Positions 43,896 through 52,764 of a stretch of 64,000 nucleotides of DNA are shown here, piece after piece (the stretch's first letter is position 1; every line of letters begins with the position of its first letter). This DNA is from Marisimplicoccus sp038147335 (lineage in GTDB: Bacteria > Bacteroidota > Bacteroidia > Flavobacteriales > Flavobacteriaceae): assembly GCA_038147335.1 (NCBI GenBank), contig JAYQTK010000003.1, forward strand, positions 62,001 through 126,000. Reading direction: 5' to 3'. The translations under genes and the position numbers were made by a program. The notes beneath the pieces are model-generated. The model saw nothing but the letters and a program-made list of their open reading frames with translations, searched no databases and was not told where the DNA came from.

Positions 43896-44437
43896 TAATA
43901 AACATAGTAAGGTGAAATCATTAAATAGACTATAACACCTGTTACAGCTATATAAAGCCAAATTGGAAAAGTGATTCTTGCAATTTTCTTATGCTTATCA
44001 AACATTTTAGATATAGCTCTTACATATGTGACTAAAACCATTGGTACAATAAATACAGAAAGTGCAATGTGTGAGATTAAAATAAAGAAATAAACAGTTC
44101 TTATTATACCCTCTCCCCCATATGGAGTTGGATCTGTAGTCATATGATACAGTATATACATAACTAGAAAAACAAGTGAAAGGAAGATTGAAGTCTTCAT
44201 TAGCAATTCATGCTGCTTTATTTTTTTGTTTTTAATACTATAAAGAGCAGCTATTAAAAGTATAGCTGTAATTCCATTAATTGTAGCATATATAGGAGGC
44301 AAAAATGTTAATGGTGGCAAAGATGTTATTCTTATGTTAAATAATATCAAAACCACTAATGGAATAACAATTGAGACTACAATTATTAAAGATTTATATT
44401 TCAAAGTTTGACCTGAATTTTCAATTTTACTCATCAA
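43895..44437 (-). CDS. DUF420 family membrane protein
   Basis: A 180-residue protein with five predicted transmembrane helices, with histidines in HELLMKTSIFLS, LYHMTTDPTPYGGEG and ILISHIALS. DUF420 proteins, related to CtaM/YozB of Bacillus, are needed for cytochrome caa3 oxidase maturation in that genus. Placement after SCO and the COX subunits supports a role in oxidase assembly. Overlaps the SCO gene by 11 nt. Confidence 0.82.
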   Translation of the reverse strand: MMSKIENSGQTLKYKSLIIVVSIVIPLVVLILFNIRITSLPPLTFLPPIYATINGITAILLIAALYSIKNKKIKQHELLMKTSIFLSLVFLVMYILYHMTTDPTPYGGEGIIRTVYFFILISHIALSVFIVPMVLVTYVRAISKMFDKHKKIARITFPIWLYIAVTGVIVYLMISPYYVY

Positions 44438-45125
44438 TCAATTTTTTTATATCATAGCTTAACATCTCTATTCCCTGCTGGTCTGCATTAATATCAGTTA
44501 TCCCCAGATAGTACATAATTGGATTGCCAAAGCTATCTTTTCTGGACCTAATATACCCATCTTTGTCAATAAGTGCAAAATAACCCTGATGTTCAAAGCC
44601 TCCTGCAAAACTTGTATTTTCATTAGCAAAAATATTAAAGCCATTATTTGCTAAGTCATATATATAATCTTTTTCACCTGTTAAAAAATGCCAGTTTTGA
44701 GATTTAATCTCTAAAGCTTCAGAGTATTTTTTTAAGATTGATGGAGTGTCATTTTTAGGATCAATTGTAACTGAAATTATTCCAAATTCATCTGTCTCAG
44801 CAAACTTATCATCTAGTAACTTCATGTTTTGATTCATCTCAATACATATATCTGGACATCTCGTAAAAAAGAATTCTAGCACATAAACTTTTCCACTCAT
44901 ATCCTCATTTGATATCAAAATAGAATCTTGATTAGTTAGAATAAAATCAGGGGCTTTTCTTTTTTCATCTGAAATTGTCAAATAAGAAAGTCTCTCATTA
45001 CTGTGAAGTCTATTTGAATCTGTAATGTCAGAGTTGATTACCCTTTCATATATTTTTGGAAGTGAGAATATCCCAAAAAGAATTATAATTAACAGTAATC
45101 CAATATATTTTAAATTATTATTCAT
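44427..45125 (-). CDS. SCO1/SenC-family copper chaperone
   Basis: A 232-residue membrane-anchored thioredoxin-fold protein. A TM segment (about 7-22) precedes the copper motif C90-P-D-I-C94 and the third ligand H179 in GGFEHQGYFALID. SCO delivers copper to the CuA site of cytochrome oxidase subunit II, which is encoded here as coxB at 55688-56755. It is followed by DUF420 and preceded by a SCO-like protein without the cysteines. Confidence 0.9.
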   Translation of the reverse strand: MNNNLKYIGLLLIIILFGIFSLPKIYERVINSDITDSNRLHSNERLSYLTISDEKRKAPDFILTNQDSILISNEDMSGKVYVLEFFFTRCPDICIEMNQNMKLLDDKFAETDEFGIISVTIDPKNDTPSILKKYSEALEIKSQNWHFLTGEKDYIYDLANNGFNIFANENTSFAGGFEHQGYFALIDKDGYIRSRKDSFGNPIMYYLGITDINADQQGIEMLSYDIKKLIDE

Positions 45126-45777
45126 TAAATAGTGAATCGTTTTTTTTGAGAGCTAATCTATACTCTGCAAGAATAATCTTAACATCATCAACCATTTTAT
45201 TATTTATTTCAGCAACAGATTGAGAGTTAAAACCATATAACATTCCAGTATCTTCATCATCATCTCTTCCCCTTAAACTTAAATCTCTATCTACAATAAA
45301 TACATATGGAGTACTAAAATTTTCATCTAATTCTATATTAGTTTTAAAACTATTAAATACATCTTTGATCCTCGGTTGTGATGTTGGAATAAAGTTCCAT
45401 TTTTTTAGATCTGTACCTACACCACTAATTAATTCCAATTTTAAATCTTCAATTGCTTTAGATTCTTCGACATTATATAGAAATACAAATTGAAAATCTT
45501 GAAACTCATAAAAACGTTTATAAATTTTTTGATTCAAGTTAAGTGCTTCAGACTTTTTGTTCTCAATATCTCCACCCCAAAAACCAACTATTGAAATATT
45601 GTCTTTTAATGATACTTTGGATAGATTTCCTTCCAAGTCAACTATATCATTTACACCATAAGTTAAAACTGGTAACTTGGCAAAATTATTTATCCCAGTG
45701 GATAAAAAAACATATACAAAAATTGGGAAAAAAAAGAGAAAGCCAAGAATTAAATACTTTTTAAGATTCTTAGTCAT
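45118..45777 (-). CDS. SCO-like thioredoxin-fold membrane protein lacking the CxxxC motif
   Basis: A 219-residue protein with an N-terminal TM (about 8-26) and a periplasmic domain whose strand order resembles SCO proteins, with KDNISIVGFWGGD (about 58-70), FQFVFLYNVEES, and STPYVFIVDRDLSLRGRDDDED. At the place where SCO has CPxxC it has FWGGDIEN, and no cysteine occurs in the protein. It can therefore not bind copper the SCO way. It overlaps the real SCO gene by 8 nt. A structural or scaffolding role in oxidase assembly is inferred. Confidence 0.65.
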   Translation of the reverse strand: MTKNLKKYLILGFLFFFPIFVYVFLSTGINNFAKLPVLTYGVNDIVDLEGNLSKVSLKDNISIVGFWGGDIENKKSEALNLNQKIYKRFYEFQDFQFVFLYNVEESKAIEDLKLELISGVGTDLKKWNFIPTSQPRIKDVFNSFKTNIELDENFSTPYVFIVDRDLSLRGRDDDEDTGMLYGFNSQSVAEINNKMVDDVKIILAEYRLALKKNDSLFNE

Positions 45778-46169
45778 TAATAAATATCAAAATCCCATTC
45801 TTTTAAGCCATCTAGCATTACATCAAAGATGTAAGAACCTTCCCATAGGAGAATAAAAAGTAAAAATGGTATTAGAATAAGCAAGGGAACTATAATCGTA
45901 TTCTTCAGAAACGGCTTTTCATCTCTAACATGCATAAAGTCCCATGTTATATAGTAAGCCTTTATTATTGTCATAATAATAAACAACCAGTTTATTAATT
46001 TAAGACCAAGAAAGTAGTTCATTAAAATTGGAGGTTTCAAGATTCCAAGTGCAACTTCAATCGCAGTAACAATTGAAAGAAAAATTAAAACACCCCAAAT
46101 TTTTTGGACATTGGATTTAAACTTTAAATAGCCTCTAAAAATTTCTAATTTATGTTCGTGCTTTGCCAT
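45777..46169 (-). CDS. cytochrome c oxidase subunit IV-type protein
   Basis: A 130-residue protein with three hydrophobic helices (about 20-42, 50-70, 90-108) matching prokaryotic COX IV. It opens MAKHEHKLEIFRGYLKFKSN and has a conserved YITWDFMHVRDEK loop. It is a small accessory subunit of caa3- or aa3-type oxidases. Its neighbours are the COX III gene upstream and the SCO-like gene downstream, which starts 1 nt inside its end. Confidence 0.82.
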   Translation of the reverse strand: MAKHEHKLEIFRGYLKFKSNVQKIWGVLIFLSIVTAIEVALGILKPPILMNYFLGLKLINWLFIIMTIIKAYYITWDFMHVRDEKPFLKNTIIVPLLILIPFLLFILLWEGSYIFDVMLDGLKEWDFDIY

Positions 46170-46171
46170 GT

Positions 46172-47152
46172 TTATACTAAATAAAAGAATGTAAATACAA
46201 ATACCCAGACTAAATCAACAAAGTGCCAATATAGTCCTACTTTCTCAACCATGTCGTAGTGACCTCGTCTTTCATAAGTTCCTAAAAGGACATTTATGAA
46301 TATTATAATATTAATTATAACTCCTGAGAAAACATGAAAACCATGAAAACCAGTAATGAAGAAAAAGAAATCAGCAAAAAGTGGGTTTCCATACTCATTT
46401 CTAATTAAATTAGCCCCTTTTACAACTCTTGTTGCTGAAGAAAGTTTATCTTCTGCGTCTTCTCTTGAAAGAATTATTTTTTGACCTTTCTCATCTAACT
46501 TCTCAACTCTGACTGTGATAGCGGCATTAGTTTTAAAGCCCTCCATAACCTCAGATAGAGTAATTTCAGGAAGCTTAGTTTCACTTTGATACCATATACC
46601 AACATTATCATCATGGGTTATTCTCTCCTGAGATTGAAGAACAGCAAAATCATCAATAGGAATTCTTTTATCTTTTTTAATATCATAAAACTGGAGTATC
46701 TCTCCATTTTGAATTTCAACAGCCCCGTACTCTCCTTTAATAAAGTTTTTCCATTCCCATGCTTGTGAACCAACAAAAACCGCACCTCCAATTATAGTTA
46801 ATAACATATAGAAAGCAACTCTATTTTTATCATTATTATGACCTGCATCAACAGCTAAAACCATTGTTACAGAAGAGAAAATTAGAATAAAAGTCATCAA
46901 AGCCACATAATACATTGGAGCGTCTACTCCGTGTAAAAATGGAAAATGATGAAAAACCTCATCAGCTATGGGCCAGGAATCTATGTTCTTAAATCTTGAA
47001 AATCCATAGGCAACTAAAAATCCTGAAAATGTTAGGGCATCCGATACTATAAAAAACCACATCATTAGTTTTCCATAAGCTGCATCAAGTGGTTTAATTC
47101 CACCTCCTCCCCAAGAATTATTTTTTGTTTTTGTTAATGAAGATGCTTGCAT
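46172..47152 (-). CDS. cytochrome c oxidase subunit III with large soluble insert
   Basis: A 326-residue heme-copper oxidase subunit III. Hydrophobic helices occur near 30-50, 80-101 and 108-128, then a hydrophilic stretch of about 120 residues (about 130-250), and then two more helices with FITGFHGFHVFSG and LYWHFVDLVWVFVFTFFYLV, which are the COX III signatures. Subunit III supports proton uptake and stability. The insert is probably a periplasmic or cytosolic loop particular to Bacteroidota. A candidate promoter sits 19 nt upstream. Confidence 0.9.
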   Translation of the reverse strand: MQASSLTKTKNNSWGGGGIKPLDAAYGKLMMWFFIVSDALTFSGFLVAYGFSRFKNIDSWPIADEVFHHFPFLHGVDAPMYYVALMTFILIFSSVTMVLAVDAGHNNDKNRVAFYMLLTIIGGAVFVGSQAWEWKNFIKGEYGAVEIQNGEILQFYDIKKDKRIPIDDFAVLQSQERITHDDNVGIWYQSETKLPEITLSEVMEGFKTNAAITVRVEKLDEKGQKIILSREDAEDKLSSATRVVKGANLIRNEYGNPLFADFFFFITGFHGFHVFSGVIINIIIFINVLLGTYERRGHYDMVEKVGLYWHFVDLVWVFVFTFFYLV

Positions 47153-47170
47153 CTAGGGCAATTTTGAGTA

Positions 47171-47178
47171 CAAATTTA
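47171..47178 (-). promoter_or_regulatory. candidate -7 promoter element before the COX III gene
   Basis: The minus strand reads TAAATTTG, matching TAnnTTTG, in the 33-bp gap between the two COX III genes, so the oxidase-assembly genes may have an internal promoter. Confidence 0.35.
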
Positions 47179-47185
47179 TTAATTT

Positions 47186-47800
47186 TTAGCTGAAGTATTT
47201 AATAAAAAAGAATAAATATATCCATAAAGCTCCAAGAAAATGCCAGAAAATTAAAGCCATCTCAAATCCTAGTTTATTCTTCTCATATTTTTGTTTATTA
47301 AATCTAGTTGTAACAACGCTTAAAACAATAATACCAGCAAATAAGTGAGCTAAATGTAAAAATGCTAAAATGTATATATATGAAGTAGTTACAGAACTTT
47401 CTGGGCCTGTAAAATAATAGCCCTGTGATATAATCTCACCAAAGCCTAAAAACTGAGAAACAACAAAAGTTACAGCCATTAAAATAGTAAGTCCAAGAAA
47501 AATATTTACATTATTTCTTTGAAGGTAAATGTTTATATTTTCCGGAAGTGAAACTCGAACATATTGATCTAGTTTAATTTTTGCTAACTGAAAAAATACA
47601 CTACTAAGTATAATTGAAATAGTGCTTACTGTGAACCATGATGGCAAAACAAAAGAATCTAACCAATCAGGTCTTGAACTACTAATAATAAATGCACTGG
47701 TTAAACCAGCAAAGGTCATGGTGATACTTATCATACCAAACCATAACATCATCTTTTTAGCTTTTGCAGTCTTTGACTCTATTGTATGTGCTTCACTCAT
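47186..47800 (-). CDS. cytochrome c oxidase subunit III family protein (short form)
   Basis: A 204-residue polytopic protein with about five transmembrane helices. AFLHLAHLFAGIIVL and MALIFWHFLGALWIYLFFFI resemble the closing helices of COX III. It lacks the large insert of its paralogue downstream. The pair of a short and a long COX III protein is normal in Bacteroidota oxidase clusters. It overlaps ctaB by 4 nt. Confidence 0.87.
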   Translation of the reverse strand: MSEAHTIESKTAKAKKMMLWFGMISITMTFAGLTSAFIISSSRPDWLDSFVLPSWFTVSTISIILSSVFFQLAKIKLDQYVRVSLPENINIYLQRNNVNIFLGLTILMAVTFVVSQFLGFGEIISQGYYFTGPESSVTTSYIYILAFLHLAHLFAGIIVLSVVTTRFNKQKYEKNKLGFEMALIFWHFLGALWIYLFFFIKYFS

Positions 47801-48690
47801 TGAAATAAAAATTTATCGATGACAAATATAATTTGAATAAAACTTAAATAAAAAATACTAGCATACATTAGTCTTATAGCATTTTGTTTATCCTTATACC
47901 TCATTAACTTCAAAGCTTGATACAACATTAAGCTTCCTGAAACTAAAATTAAAATTAAAGAGTAAATACCTATTGATAGTTTTCCTGTAAAACTAAAATA
48001 AGGAAGGGTTGAAACAATAATCATCCAGATTGTGTAAAATACAATTTGAAAGGCAGTAGCATTATCCCTTTTTCCACTTGGCAGCATTTTAAAACCAGCA
48101 TTTTTATAGTCATCATGTGAAACCCATCCAATAGCCCAAAAATGAGGAAATTGCCAAAAGAATTGAATCATAAAGAGAATTCCTGTTTCAATTGAAAATC
48201 TATCAGTAACCGCAACCCATCCTAACATAAAAGGAATAGCTCCAGGAATAGCTCCGAAGAATACAGATAAAGGAGTTATAGGTTTTAAAGGTGTATACAG
48301 AGCTAAATAAATAATCATTGATATCAGCCCAAAGATTGCTGTTCTAAAATTGATAACATATAACATGGTTAGTCCTAATAGGCTAAGAAAAGAACATATA
48401 ATAAGTGCTTGATTAACTGTCATTACTCCACTAGGAAGTGGCCTAGAAGATGTCCTCGTCATCAATGCATCTCTTCTTCTTTCAATTATTTGATTAAAAC
48501 CGTTTGATGAACCAACTACAAAAAATCCACCTATGATAAGAAGTAAAAATGTAGTTAATGAAAATACATCAAAGGCAATTAAATATGAACAAACTGATGA
48601 AAAAACAACACTAAAAGACAGTCTGTGTTTTATTAAAATAAGAGTTTGAGAAAATAAAGACGATTGCTTTATATTTAAAGTGTCAGACAT
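47797..48690 (-). CDS. ctaB: protoheme IX farnesyltransferase (haem O synthase)
   Basis: A 297-residue UbiA-type prenyltransferase with about eight helices. The polyprenyl-diphosphate binding segment is NQIIERRRDALMTRTSSRPLPSG, and the second conserved region is HDDYKNAGFKMLPSGKRDN. It attaches farnesyl to haem B, giving haem O for the oxidase. First gene of the cluster running to 43680. Confidence 0.93.
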   Translation of the reverse strand: MSDTLNIKQSSLFSQTLILIKHRLSFSVVFSSVCSYLIAFDVFSLTTFLLLIIGGFFVVGSSNGFNQIIERRRDALMTRTSSRPLPSGVMTVNQALIICSFLSLLGLTMLYVINFRTAIFGLISMIIYLALYTPLKPITPLSVFFGAIPGAIPFMLGWVAVTDRFSIETGILFMIQFFWQFPHFWAIGWVSHDDYKNAGFKMLPSGKRDNATAFQIVFYTIWMIIVSTLPYFSFTGKLSIGIYSLILILVSGSLMLYQALKLMRYKDKQNAIRLMYASIFYLSFIQIIFVIDKFLFQ

Positions 48691-48714
48691 TAATTTATGT
48701 TTAGGAAATATCCT

Positions 48715-49419
48715 TTATTGAAGTCTGAATGTAATTGGTATACTGAATGGAACCCTTACAGCTCTTCCTCTTTGCTTTCCAGGTGTCATTTGAGGTAGTC
48801 TACTTATTATTCTCTGCGCTTCATTTTCAAGGTTCTTGTCCGGTCCTCTCATTCTAATATTAGTGATCGAACCATCTTTAGCAATAATAAAGTTGACGTA
48901 AACTCTACCTTGAATACCCATTTCCTGAGCAATTTCAGGGTATCTAAAATTTCTTCTAATATGTTTATTAATTTTATCTTGAAAGCAAGTTCTTCTTTGA
49001 GACTTAGCAACAGATTCACAACCAGGAAAAATCGGAACGTCCTCAATCACTGCAAAGGGAACATCAATATCTTCAAATTCTTCTTCAACTTCAATTTCTT
49101 CAATTATAATTTCATCTTGATCAGTTTCTGTTGATTCAATGACAGTTTCTTCAACTTCTTCTTCATCCTCAACAACTTCTATTACCTCTGGAGCAGGAGG
49201 AGGTGGAGGTGGAGGCGGAGGAGTTTTTAACTGCTCTGTGATAGGAATATCCTCGTCATCATCTTCAAGCATATCTAGTGCAGCAAGATCAAAAACTTTC
49301 TCATATGTTTTATACTCAATCGCACCCCAAGTTACACCTAGGACAAGTGTAAGACCTATTACAAAGTATAGATTCCTATCTTTATTTAAATCAGCTTTTG
49401 GATTCTTTTTTGGTTGCAT
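48715..49419 (-). CDS. TonB-family energy transducer
   Basis: A 234-residue protein with an N-terminal TM (about 18-36), a run of nine prolines (about 70-78) and an acidic, Glu- and Val-rich stretch that spans the periplasm, and a C-terminal TonB domain with RRNFRYPEIAQEMGIQGRVYVNFIIAKDGSI and the final VPFSIPITFRLQ. It transfers proton-motive energy to TonB receptors such as that at 19293-21632. No ExbB or ExbD is nearby. Confidence 0.9.
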   Translation of the reverse strand: MQPKKNPKADLNKDRNLYFVIGLTLVLGVTWGAIEYKTYEKVFDLAALDMLEDDDEDIPITEQLKTPPPPPPPPPAPEVIEVVEDEEEVEETVIESTETDQDEIIIEEIEVEEEFEDIDVPFAVIEDVPIFPGCESVAKSQRRTCFQDKINKHIRRNFRYPEIAQEMGIQGRVYVNFIIAKDGSITNIRMRGPDKNLENEAQRIISRLPQMTPGKQRGRAVRVPFSIPITFRLQ

Positions 49420-49492
49420 TAATCAATTTTAAAGTGCTAATCTATAAAAAAATATAATTATTTCATATAGTTAGCTAATTCTTTATTTTTTT

Positions 49493-49873
49493 TTAACTAC
49501 CTATTAAATTTTTATATTCTTCAGAACTCATAAGAGCATCAATATCAGATGGATTCGATACTTCAATTTTTATAATCCAGCCATCTCCATATGGATCATC
49601 ATTTACTACTTCAGGATTATCTTCTAATGAAGAATTAACTTCTATAACCTTACCATTTACAGGCATAAATAAATCTGAAACTGTTTTAACTGCTTCAACT
49701 GTTCCAAATACATCATTTGAATTAATCTCAGCATCTAATGTATCGATTTCAAGATATACAATATCACCAAGTTCACTTTGAGCAAAATCTGTAATTCCTA
49801 CAGTTGCAACATTACCATCTAATTTAACCCACTCATGTTCTTCTGTATATCTAAGTTCTTCTGGAATATTCAT
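49493..49873 (-). CDS. gcvH: glycine cleavage system H protein
   Basis: A 126-residue lipoyl carrier protein. ELRYTEEHEWVKLDG and VGITDFAQSELGDIVYLE are typical, and the lipoylation Lys lies in GTVEAVKTVSDLF. It shuttles the aminomethyl group in glycine cleavage. The other subunits are not in this window. It ends the ruvA-linked unit, 1 nt from ruvA. Confidence 0.95.
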   Translation of the reverse strand: MNIPEELRYTEEHEWVKLDGNVATVGITDFAQSELGDIVYLEIDTLDAEINSNDVFGTVEAVKTVSDLFMPVNGKVIEVNSSLEDNPEVVNDDPYGDGWIIKIEVSNPSDIDALMSSEEYKNLIGS

Positions 49874-49874
49874 A

Positions 49875-50456
49875 TTATAATTTATTTAGTGATTGTTTAA
49901 TTAATTCTTGAAGCTCTATTTCTTTATTTTCAAAATAGATTTTACTTACTATTTTTTCTGATTTGGATTTATTAAAACCTAAGACTGATAAAGCAAGTAA
50001 AGCTTCTTTTTTTATGTCATAACTTTCGCCTGATAAATCTAAATCTTTTTTATCAAATAATTCTACTTTATCTTTCAATTCTATTATTAATCTCTGAGCA
50101 GTTTTTAATCCAATTCCTTTAATAGATTTTATTCTTTCAACATCTTCAGACCATACTGCATCTTGAATTTCTTTTGGAGAAATTGATGATAAAATTGTTC
50201 TTGCTGTACTAGGACCAATTCCAGAAATAGATATTAGTTGTTGAAATATAGCTCTCTCGGATTCATCACTAAATCCAAACAATATATCAGAATCCTCTTT
50301 TCTTTGAAGATATGTGAAAATTTTAATGTTCTCTTCATCTGGAATACTCTCAAAAGTATTCAGAGATATATTTATTTCATAACCTATTCCATTAGATTCA
50401 ACTATAATCTTTGTAGGTGTTTTTTCAATCAGTCTTCCTTTGATGTATGTGATCAT
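49875..50456 (-). CDS. ruvA: Holliday junction branch migration protein RuvA
   Basis: A 193-residue RuvA. The N-terminal OB-fold opens MITYIKGRLIEKTPTKIIVESNGIGYEI, followed by the two helix-hairpin-helix motifs (ISGIGPSTARTILSS and IKGIGLKTAQRLIIELK) and a C-terminal domain that contacts RuvB. It is separated from ruvB by maeB, an arrangement different from the ruvAB operon of enterics. Confidence 0.95.
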   Translation of the reverse strand: MITYIKGRLIEKTPTKIIVESNGIGYEINISLNTFESIPDEENIKIFTYLQRKEDSDILFGFSDESERAIFQQLISISGIGPSTARTILSSISPKEIQDAVWSEDVERIKSIKGIGLKTAQRLIIELKDKVELFDKKDLDLSGESYDIKKEALLALSVLGFNKSKSEKIVSKIYFENKEIELQELIKQSLNKL

Positions 50457-52735
50457 TATTTTTTAATTTTTCTTTCATTTGCATCAATAACTGATATAGC
50501 AGCCATATTTACAATCTCATCAACTGATGCTCCTAATTGTAAAATATGAATTGGTTGATTTAAGCCAATAAGAATAGGTCCAACCGAAACTGCTCTGTCC
50601 AATTCTTTAATTATTTTGTAGGTGACATTAGCAGAGTCTAGGTTTGGGAATATTAATGTATTAACTTTTCTGCCATTAAGAATTGAAAAAGGGAATCTAT
50701 TTTTTAACATTTCTCTATTTAAGGCAAAATCTGATTGAATAGGACCATCAACAATCAACTCAGGGTGGTCTTTATGAAGAATTTCAACAGCCTTTGAAAC
50801 TTTTTTTGCTTCATCAAAATCTGATGAACCAAAATTTGAATAAGATAAAATTGCAATTACAGGGTCTATCCCAAGTCTCTTTACAACTTTTGCAGTATCA
50901 ACAGTAATTCTTGCAATCTCTTTATGTGTAGGATTAATATTTAAAGAAGTATCTGAACAGAATAAAGGACCTTTTCTAGTAATCATTAGGTTGGTAGCTG
51001 CAACTTTTTGAACATTTTTTGCTTTACCAATAGATCTTATAAGAGGGACAAATACAGAAGGATAACTTTTTGAATATCCTGAAAGCATACAATCAGCATC
51101 ACCATTTTCTACCATCATTGCTCCAAAATAATCTCTTCCCCTTAAAAGCCTTTTTACATCATCTAATGTTTTACCTTTTCTCTTTAATTTCTTAAATAGA
51201 ATTAGTGAGTATTCTTCAATTCTGTCCTTATTAATTTTATCTTTTGGATCAATTATTTCAATATCTTCATTAAACTCAAGGGATTCCATAAGTTCTTCAA
51301 TAATTTTTTTTCCACCTAAGAGAATTGGTTCTGCAATCCCTTCCTCAAAACAAATCTGGGCAGCTTTTAATACGTCCATATGGTCAGCCTCAGCAAATAC
51401 AAGTTTTTTATTTTTGGCTTTTCTAGCACGTCTATGAATTATTCTAATTAATTTTTGATTGTTACCTAACCGCTCCTCTAAAACTTGGGTATATTTATCC
51501 CAATCCGTAATTGGTTCTTGAGCAACACCAGATTCCATAGCTGCTTTTGCTACAGCAGGGGGGATTTCACTAATAAGTCTTGGATCAAATGGTTTAGGTA
51601 TAATATAGTCTTTTCCAAAAAGAAGTTTAGTTTCGTCGTAAGCAATATTAACTTGCTCAGGGACAGGTTTTTTTGCAAGTTCAGCAAGTGCTATCACAGC
51701 AGCTTTTTTCATTTCTTCATTTATTTTAGTAGCCCTTACATCTAGAGCTCCTCTAAATATGAAAGGAAAGCCAAGAACATTATTTACTTGATTTGGAAGA
51801 TCAGATCTACCAGTAGCAAATATTATATCATCTCTAACAGACATAGCAGTATTATAATCAATTTCAGGATCTGGGTTTGCCATTGCAAAAACAATAGGAT
51901 CTTTTGACATCGAAGCGAGCATCTTTTCCGACAAAATGTTAGCCATAGACAAACCAATAAAAACATCTGAATTTTCCATTGCCTCTTCAAGAGAGTTAAT
52001 TTTTCTTTTTGTAATAAAAAGCTTTTTCTCATCAGAAAGACCTGATCTGGATTGATTTATTACACCCTTACTATCAGTCATTACAATATTTTCAAGTTTG
52101 GCTCCAAAGGATATGTATAACTTAGTGCAAGCAATTGCAGCTGCACCTGCTCCAGATACAACTATTTTTACATCATCTATTTTTTTATTAACTAATTCAA
52201 GTGCATTTAATAAAGCTGCAGCAGATATAATTGCTGTCCCATGTTGGTCATCATGCATAACAGGAATATCAAGATCATTGATAAGTTCTCTTTCAATTTT
52301 AAAAGCTTCAGGCGCTTTAATATCTTCAAGGTTAATTCCTCCAAAAGTTGTAGAAATTGACTTAACAACACTTATAAACTTATCTGGATCTTTTTCATCA
52401 ATCTCAATATCAAAAACATCAATATCAGCAAAAATTTTAAACAGAAGTGCTTTCCCTTCCATAACAGGCTTTGATGCATCAGGCCCAATATCACCAAGAC
52501 CTAGTACAGCTGTTCCATTTGAAATAACGGCAACTAAATTTGATTTATTAGTATACTTGTATACGTTTGAAGGGTCTTGTTCAATCTCTTGACATGGAAT
52601 TGCTACACCAGGTGAATATGCAATAGCTAAATCTCTTTGTGAATTGTATTTTTTTGTAGGTACAACCTCAATTTTTCCCGGTTTTGGCTTTGCGTGATAA
52701 ACTAATGATTCTCTTCTATCTCTTCTCTTTGCCAT
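50456..52735 (-). CDS. maeB: NADP-dependent malic enzyme with phosphotransacetylase-like domain
   Basis: A 759-residue two-domain protein. Residues 1 to about 420 are the malic enzyme, with YSPGVAIPCQEI, the catalytic MHDDQHGTAII and the Rossmann IVVSGAGAAAIACTKL. Residues from about 430 form a phosphate acetyltransferase-like domain (DCMLSGYSKSYPSV, IKNGRK-like end), usually regulatory. It makes pyruvate and NADPH from malate. It overlaps ruvA by 1 nt. Confidence 0.94.
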   Translation of the reverse strand: MAKRRDRRESLVYHAKPKPGKIEVVPTKKYNSQRDLAIAYSPGVAIPCQEIEQDPSNVYKYTNKSNLVAVISNGTAVLGLGDIGPDASKPVMEGKALLFKIFADIDVFDIEIDEKDPDKFISVVKSISTTFGGINLEDIKAPEAFKIERELINDLDIPVMHDDQHGTAIISAAALLNALELVNKKIDDVKIVVSGAGAAAIACTKLYISFGAKLENIVMTDSKGVINQSRSGLSDEKKLFITKRKINSLEEAMENSDVFIGLSMANILSEKMLASMSKDPIVFAMANPDPEIDYNTAMSVRDDIIFATGRSDLPNQVNNVLGFPFIFRGALDVRATKINEEMKKAAVIALAELAKKPVPEQVNIAYDETKLLFGKDYIIPKPFDPRLISEIPPAVAKAAMESGVAQEPITDWDKYTQVLEERLGNNQKLIRIIHRRARKAKNKKLVFAEADHMDVLKAAQICFEEGIAEPILLGGKKIIEELMESLEFNEDIEIIDPKDKINKDRIEEYSLILFKKLKRKGKTLDDVKRLLRGRDYFGAMMVENGDADCMLSGYSKSYPSVFVPLIRSIGKAKNVQKVAATNLMITRKGPLFCSDTSLNINPTHKEIARITVDTAKVVKRLGIDPVIAILSYSNFGSSDFDEAKKVSKAVEILHKDHPELIVDGPIQSDFALNREMLKNRFPFSILNGRKVNTLIFPNLDSANVTYKIIKELDRAVSVGPILIGLNQPIHILQLGASVDEIVNMAAISVIDANERKIKK

Positions 52736-52751
52736 AAAGATGAATTATAAT

Positions 52752-52759
52752 CAAATATA
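52752..52759 (-). promoter_or_regulatory. candidate -7 promoter element for maeB-ruvA-gcvH
   Basis: The minus strand reads TATATTTG, matching TAnnTTTG, 16 nt before the maeB ATG. Confidence 0.4.
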
Positions 52760-52764
52760 AATTA

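Noticed and set aside
52098..52592. A 164-residue plus-strand frame opposite maeB
   Set aside because: It mirrors the conserved malic-enzyme coding frame and looks like a shadow with a low-complexity Ser/Ile pattern.
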